In this document: piece after piece, positions 21,046 to 24,100 of the stretch
Layout of the letters: each line of letters starts with the position of its first letter
How positions within the stretch are numbered: the stretch's first letter is position 1
Origin: Chloroflexota bacterium
GTDB lineage: Bacteria; Chloroflexota; Dormibacteria; Dormibacterales; Dormibacteraceae
Length of the DNA: 24,100 bases
Reading direction: 5' to 3'
Assembly (NCBI GenBank): GCA_005880525.1
Contig: VBFW01000135.1
Location: forward strand, 1 to 24,100
Made by a program: the position numbers and the translations under genes
Notes under the pieces: model-generated
Told to the model about the DNA's origin: nothing
The model's input: only the letters and a program-made list of their open reading frames with translations
The model's database searches: none

Positions 21046-22679
21046 TCGGTTCACCCAGGCGGGAGGGCACGCTCGGGCCGGACACCGGCCGGCGATCCGC
21101 CGAGGATCGCCCGTGGCACAACCTCGACCGCCGCGCTCCACTGTGGCTCAAGGTCATCTCTCCTGTGATCGGGGTGACGGTGCTGGGCGCCGCCCTTTTC
21201 GGTTATGTCCTCGCCGAGCAACCGCCAGTGGTCTGGATCGTTGTCGCCGGCCTCGCCATCGGCGCGCTCGAGGTTGCGATTGTCGCCGCCCTCCTCGAGT
21301 ACGGCGTCCTCCGCCGCATTCGGCGGGTCCACCGGAGCGTTACAGCGCTGGGCCGTAGCGGCCGGCGCGCTCATCTCGCTGAAGGGATGGAGCCGGCCGG
21401 TCGCGATGTGCTGTTCAACCTCGCACGAGAGGTCGACCTCAAGCTGACGGAGCTCGACGAGCGCGAGCGCGCGGGATCCGTGGTCACGGCCCTCGGCCTG
21501 CTGTCCCTTGAGGGCGCCGCCCCGTCGGCGCTGACCACCCGCGCCCTGGAGCTCACCGTTGAAGCCGCGGGGCTGGAGCAATGCCTGCTGGTGGACAGGG
21601 CGGCCCTGGGCGTGATCGTCATCTCGACAGATGGTGTGCCCAAGCGGTCGTCTGAGGTGGAGCTGCCGGTATGGATGAGCGCGCTGGCCAGGAGTGCCGC
21701 GGAGTCGAGAAAGCCTGTGCTCTCAGGCCGGCTCGGCCAGGATTCCACATACTGGGACGGGCAATCCGACCCCTACTCCGCGGCTGCGGCGTTTGTTCCT
21801 CTCGCCGGCACTCAGGTTGGGGCAGGAGTGATGATCGGCCTCGCGCATGCGGGCGGCCGGGTCACGAGCAGCACTGTGAGCCTGATCGAAAGCGTGGCGA
21901 CGGCCCTCACCGAGTCCCTCGAAAGGCGTGAGGCCGGCAGGGCGCGCGCGGAAAGCGAAGAGAAGTCGAAGACACTGGCCACCGTCACCCACGAGATGCG
22001 CAACCCACTCAACGCGATGCTTGGGTTCAGCGATCTCCTGCTCAACGACAAAGCCGGTCCTCTCAACGAGAAGCAGCGAACCTACATGCAGCAGGTGGAC
22101 TCGGCTTCGCGTCACCTGCTGAGCCTGGTCAACGACTACCTGGACCTGACCCGTCTTGTTGCGGGAGCGCTGCCGATGCAGATGGAGGCCGTGCAGATAC
22201 ATCCTGAGGTACAGGAGGTGTTCGAGCTGCTGGGCCCCACCGCGCAGGCCGCCCAGCTGACGATGCATTCGTCTGTGGAGCCGGGGCTGGTCGCCCAGGC
22301 GGACCGCCGCCGCTTGCATCAGGTGCTCCTGAACCTGCTCACCAACGCGATTCGGTCCACTCCGCCCCGCGGTCATGTTCGGGTGGAGGCGGCCGGGGGC
22401 TCCAACGGCGTGCGCGTATCCGTCATCGACACCGGGTCGGGAATCCCGGCCGACCGGCAGCAATTGGTCTTCGTCGAGTTCGCCGACCTCCACCCCGGCG
22501 CACCGGCTTCCAATGGCACCGGACTCGGGCTGGCGCTGTCGAAGCAATTCGTCGAGGCGATGGGAGGTTTCATCCGCTTCACCAGCTCGGAGGGCGCGGG
22601 GACGATCTTCGACGTGTGGCTGCGGGGAGAGAACAGTCCGCCCGCTGCCGCCGACCGGGTGTCGATTCCGGCTAACTGA
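21042..22679 (+). CDS. GAF-domain sensor histidine kinase
   Basis: 545 residues. Two membrane helices near the N-terminus (LKVISPVIGVTVLGAALFGYV and VVWIVVAGLAIGALEVAIVAAL, about 30-80) are followed by a charged helix, a GAF-like domain (about 145-300: SALTTRALELTVEAAGLEQCLLVD, AAFVPLAGTQVGAGVMIGLA), HisKA with His317 (ATVTHEMRNPLNAMLGFSDLL) and HATPase (NLLTNAIRSTP, DTGSGIPADRQQ, GTGLGLALSKQFVEAMGG). The ATG overlaps the LuxR regulator stop by four bases. The H-box carries Asn (MRNPL), as in many GAF kinases. It is the last gene of the plus-strand island and converges on the molybdoenzyme cluster. The ligand is unknown. Confidence 0.93.
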   Translation: MIGSPRREGTLGPDTGRRSAEDRPWHNLDRRAPLWLKVISPVIGVTVLGAALFGYVLAEQPPVVWIVVAGLAIGALEVAIVAALLEYGVLRRIRRVHRSVTALGRSGRRAHLAEGMEPAGRDVLFNLAREVDLKLTELDERERAGSVVTALGLLSLEGAAPSALTTRALELTVEAAGLEQCLLVDRAALGVIVISTDGVPKRSSEVELPVWMSALARSAAESRKPVLSGRLGQDSTYWDGQSDPYSAAAAFVPLAGTQVGAGVMIGLAHAGGRVTSSTVSLIESVATALTESLERREAGRARAESEEKSKTLATVTHEMRNPLNAMLGFSDLLLNDKAGPLNEKQRTYMQQVDSASRHLLSLVNDYLDLTRLVAGALPMQMEAVQIHPEVQEVFELLGPTAQAAQLTMHSSVEPGLVAQADRRRLHQVLLNLLTNAIRSTPPRGHVRVEAAGGSNGVRVSVIDTGSGIPADRQQLVFVEFADLHPGAPASNGTGLGLALSKQFVEAMGGFIRFTSSEGAGTIFDVWLRGENSPPAAADRVSIPAN

Positions 22680-22690
22680 CGGCCGGTCAG
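22676..22690. terminator. Short inverted repeat between convergent genes
   Basis: CTGAC-GGCCG-GTCAG spans both stop codons of the convergent kinase and DUF6510-like genes. The five-pair stem has no T-tract, so a role as a two-way terminator is only possible. Confidence 0.22.
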
Positions 22691-22968
22691 GTCCCCGGCT
22701 CGATCAGCTCCAGGCATCGGATTCCCGACAGGTCGATCCAGTAGCGGCCGCGGCCGCGGACGATGCGCATGAGCACCTGGCCGCACGCAGGACAGCGCAC
22801 CACGGTGCCCGGGGCGTTGACGTACACGTCCACGCGGCCGACGGCGTTGACCGCGCCGCATCCTCCGCACGTGCCCTCGGCGGTGGTCATCTCCATGTTG
22901 AAGATCTCCGCCAGCAGCCCGCCGATCGCGTTGCCGTCCAGCTTCATGTCGGCCTGTTCGACAGTCAT
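22687..22968 (-). CDS. DUF6510-like zinc-ribbon protein
   Basis: 93 residues from the ATG at 22968, five bases after the reductase stop; in-frame readings further upstream would run through that gene. It has LDGNAIGGLLAEIF near the N-terminus and two Cys pairs (C34-GG-C37 and C59-PA-C62) that form a zinc ribbon or metal-binding knuckle, then IVRGRGRYWIDLSGIRCLEL. This matches my memory of DUF6510 proteins, which are found beside ferredoxin reductases and molybdopterin oxidoreductases as here. The function is unknown; assembly or electron transfer for the molybdoenzyme is a guess from context. Confidence 0.82.
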   Translation of the reverse strand: MTVEQADMKLDGNAIGGLLAEIFNMEMTTAEGTCGGCGAVNAVGRVDVYVNAPGTVVRCPACGQVLMRIVRGRGRYWIDLSGIRCLELIEPGT

Positions 22969-22973
22969 CGCCG

Positions 22974-23726
22974 TCAACCTCCAGTCGCGCCGAAGCGCTC
23001 GGTCCTGATCCAGCCCGGGTCGTAGCCGTGCTCCACGAGCAGGCTCGCCGCGGCCTCCACGAATGACGTCGGGCCGCAGATGAACACGGCCGGCGGGGGC
23101 TGCGCCGGCCATGCGACGTCATCGATCATCTGGCGGTCGAGGCGGCGGGCGTATCCGCGCCAGCCGTCGGGGTGCGATCGCGTCAGCGTGTGCCTCACGT
23201 CCAGCGTCGGGTCGGCAGTGGCGAGGCGCTCGAGCTCCTCCCGATAGATCACGTCCTCGAACGTCTTCGAGGAGTACAGCAGCCGAACGGGCGTCCTGTC
23301 GCGCGCGGCCGCGCGGTGGCGGATCATCGCCATCAGCGGCACTACGCCGGATCCGCCGGCGATGAGCAGGAGCGGACTCTCACCCGGCGCACGCCACACG
23401 AAGAATCCGCCGATCGGACCTCGAAGCTCGATCTTGTCTCGCGCGCCCAGCTCTCCGACGAGATACGGCGAAACCTCGCCGTCGTCGAGCCGCTCGACAG
23501 TGATGGTGACGCGCCGGTCCTCGGGCGCGGAAGCGATCGAATAGCTCCGCTGCGCCTGGTATCCGTCCTCGGCGGTGAGGCGGACGTCGACGTGCTGGCC
23601 GGCGAGATGCCCTGGCCAGTCGGGCACGTCGATGGCAATGCTCGACACCTTCGGAGTCTCGGCGGTGATCTCGGCGACCTCGCCGATCTTCCAGCCTAGT
23701 CGCCCCAGTACCGTTCCTCGCGCCAT
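22974..23726 (-). CDS. FAD/NAD(P)-binding ferredoxin-reductase-like oxidoreductase
   Basis: 250 residues, an FNR-family two-domain protein. R60-SYSIAS66 is the FAD-binding motif, GPIGGFF lies near 104, GGSGVVP (124-130) is in the NAD(P) domain, YSSKTFEDVIYREEL lies near 151 and CGPTSF is at 217-222. It ends soon after (RTERFG) and lacks the 2Fe-2S domain seen in many relatives, so it needs a separate electron acceptor or donor. The ATG at 23726 lies 31 bases inside the preceding molybdoenzyme gene, an unusually long overlap, but no later start precedes the conserved region. It probably passes electrons between NAD(P)H and the molybdopterin enzyme; this is inferred from the neighbours. Confidence 0.92.
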   Translation of the reverse strand: MARGTVLGRLGWKIGEVAEITAETPKVSSIAIDVPDWPGHLAGQHVDVRLTAEDGYQAQRSYSIASAPEDRRVTITVERLDDGEVSPYLVGELGARDKIELRGPIGGFFVWRAPGESPLLLIAGGSGVVPLMAMIRHRAAARDRTPVRLLYSSKTFEDVIYREELERLATADPTLDVRHTLTRSHPDGWRGYARRLDRQMIDDVAWPAQPPPAVFICGPTSFVEAAASLLVEHGYDPGWIRTERFGATGG

Positions 23727-24100
23727 GGATCCCCGTGGTTGTTGTAGCCGTTCGACTCCCAGAAACCCGGCTCGTCATCGTTCTTGAGCGTGAGCCCCCA
23801 CACCCACTTGGCGCTCTTCCACAGATAAAGGTGTGGCACGAGCAGCCTGGCCGGGCCACCGTGTTCCGGATGCAGCGGCTGTCCGTCGTACTCGTAGGCG
23901 ATCCAGGCCTTGTGGCCGGTGATCTCGTCGAGCGGCATGTTGGTGGTGTAGCCGCCCGCGCTCTTGGCCACCACGTACTCGGCCGCCGTGTCCACACCAT
24001 CCATGAGCGTGTCGATGGAGACGCCTTTCCATTTCGTGTCGAGCTTCGACCACTTGGTCACGCAGTGGATGTCGACGGTGATCTCCTCGGCCGGCAGAGC
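23696..24100 (-). CDS. Sulfite-oxidase-family molybdopterin oxidoreductase, C-terminal part
   Basis: 134 codons in the window; the N-terminal part is beyond the right edge, and the GTG at 24061 is internal, not the start. In-window residues begin ALPAEEITVDIHCVTKWSKLD, where Cys13 is the expected Mo-ligand cysteine of sulfite oxidase/YedY (MsrP)-type proteins. LDEITGHKAWIAYEYDG, then HPEHGGPARLLVPHLYLWKSAKWV and FWESNGYNNHGDPWREERYWG follow, a classic C-terminal block of this family. The enzyme would reduce or oxidise a sulfoxide, sulfite or similar substrate using the molybdenum cofactor. It clusters with a flavin reductase and a DUF6510 protein. Its substrate and location cannot be told because any signal peptide is outside the window. 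Confidence 0.92.
   Translation of the reverse strand, partial: ALPAEEITVDIHCVTKWSKLDTKWKGVSIDTLMDGVDTAAEYVVAKSAGGYTTNMPLDEITGHKAWIAYEYDGQPLHPEHGGPARLLVPHLYLWKSAKWVWGLTLKNDDEPGFWESNGYNNHGDPWREERYWGD

Noticed and set aside
1..24100. tRNA, rRNA, CRISPR repeats, insertion sequences, integrase or att sites
   Set aside because: I looked for cloverleaf-like segments in the gaps, regularly spaced repeats, transposase motifs and terminal inverted repeats and saw none.

Overview
The window is about 24 kb of high-GC, densely coded bacterial chromosome with no mobile elements, CRISPR arrays or RNA genes that I can see. GTG/TTG starts, 1-4 base stop/start overlaps, an F420-type LLM oxidoreductase, a DUF6510-type zinc-ribbon protein and XRE-TPR and GAF-LuxR regulators suggest a terrestrial Chloroflexota/Dormibacterota-like or actinobacterial organism. 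That placement is inference and weak.

Left part (1-4643): a minus-strand molybdate cluster (helix-turn-helix/Mop regulator, modA, start of modB), an LLM-class oxidoreductase, two small membrane proteins, a convergent lipid pair (PAP2 phosphatase and diacylglycerol-kinase-like enzyme whose stops share six bases), and a 57-residue hydrophobic protein with a strong ribosome binding site.

Middle-left (4681-8511): a compact minus-strand operon of OmpR-type response regulator, histidine kinase, His-rich membrane protein, four-helix membrane protein and a SelW/Rdx protein. The SelW gene is split by an in-frame TGA exactly at the Sec position of a CxxU motif, with a plausible bacterial SECIS hairpin after it. 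This is the best-supported unusual feature: a selenoprotein that an ordinary gene caller would truncate.

Middle (8565-11601): an XRE-TPR regulator preceded by an unannotated-size 31-codon gene with a strong Shine-Dalgarno sequence. It encodes a signal peptide with a signal-peptidase-I-like site and a seven-residue tail (DTICHCS). The layout resembles peptide-pheromone/TPR-receptor (RRNPP-type) cassettes. A GAF-GAF-LuxR regulator diverges from it.

Right (11725-22679): a plus-strand signalling island of a small membrane protein, a response regulator/HD-GYP gene broken by an apparent internal deletion, a seven-helix hybrid kinase with two receivers, three single-receiver proteins, a cyclic-nucleotide-binding-fold/CpaE-MinD ATPase fusion, a ten-helix PAS kinase, a NarL-like regulator with a degenerate receiver, and a GAF histidine kinase. 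Most junctions are 4-base overlaps, so these are probably cotranscribed and act as one multi-component relay.

Right edge (22687-24100): a minus-strand cluster of a sulfite-oxidase-family molybdoenzyme (partial), an FAD/NAD ferredoxin-reductase-like protein and a DUF6510 zinc ribbon. The molybdoenzyme gives a possible use for the molybdate imported by the left-end cluster. The longest stretch without a gene is about 160 bases (10109-10266).
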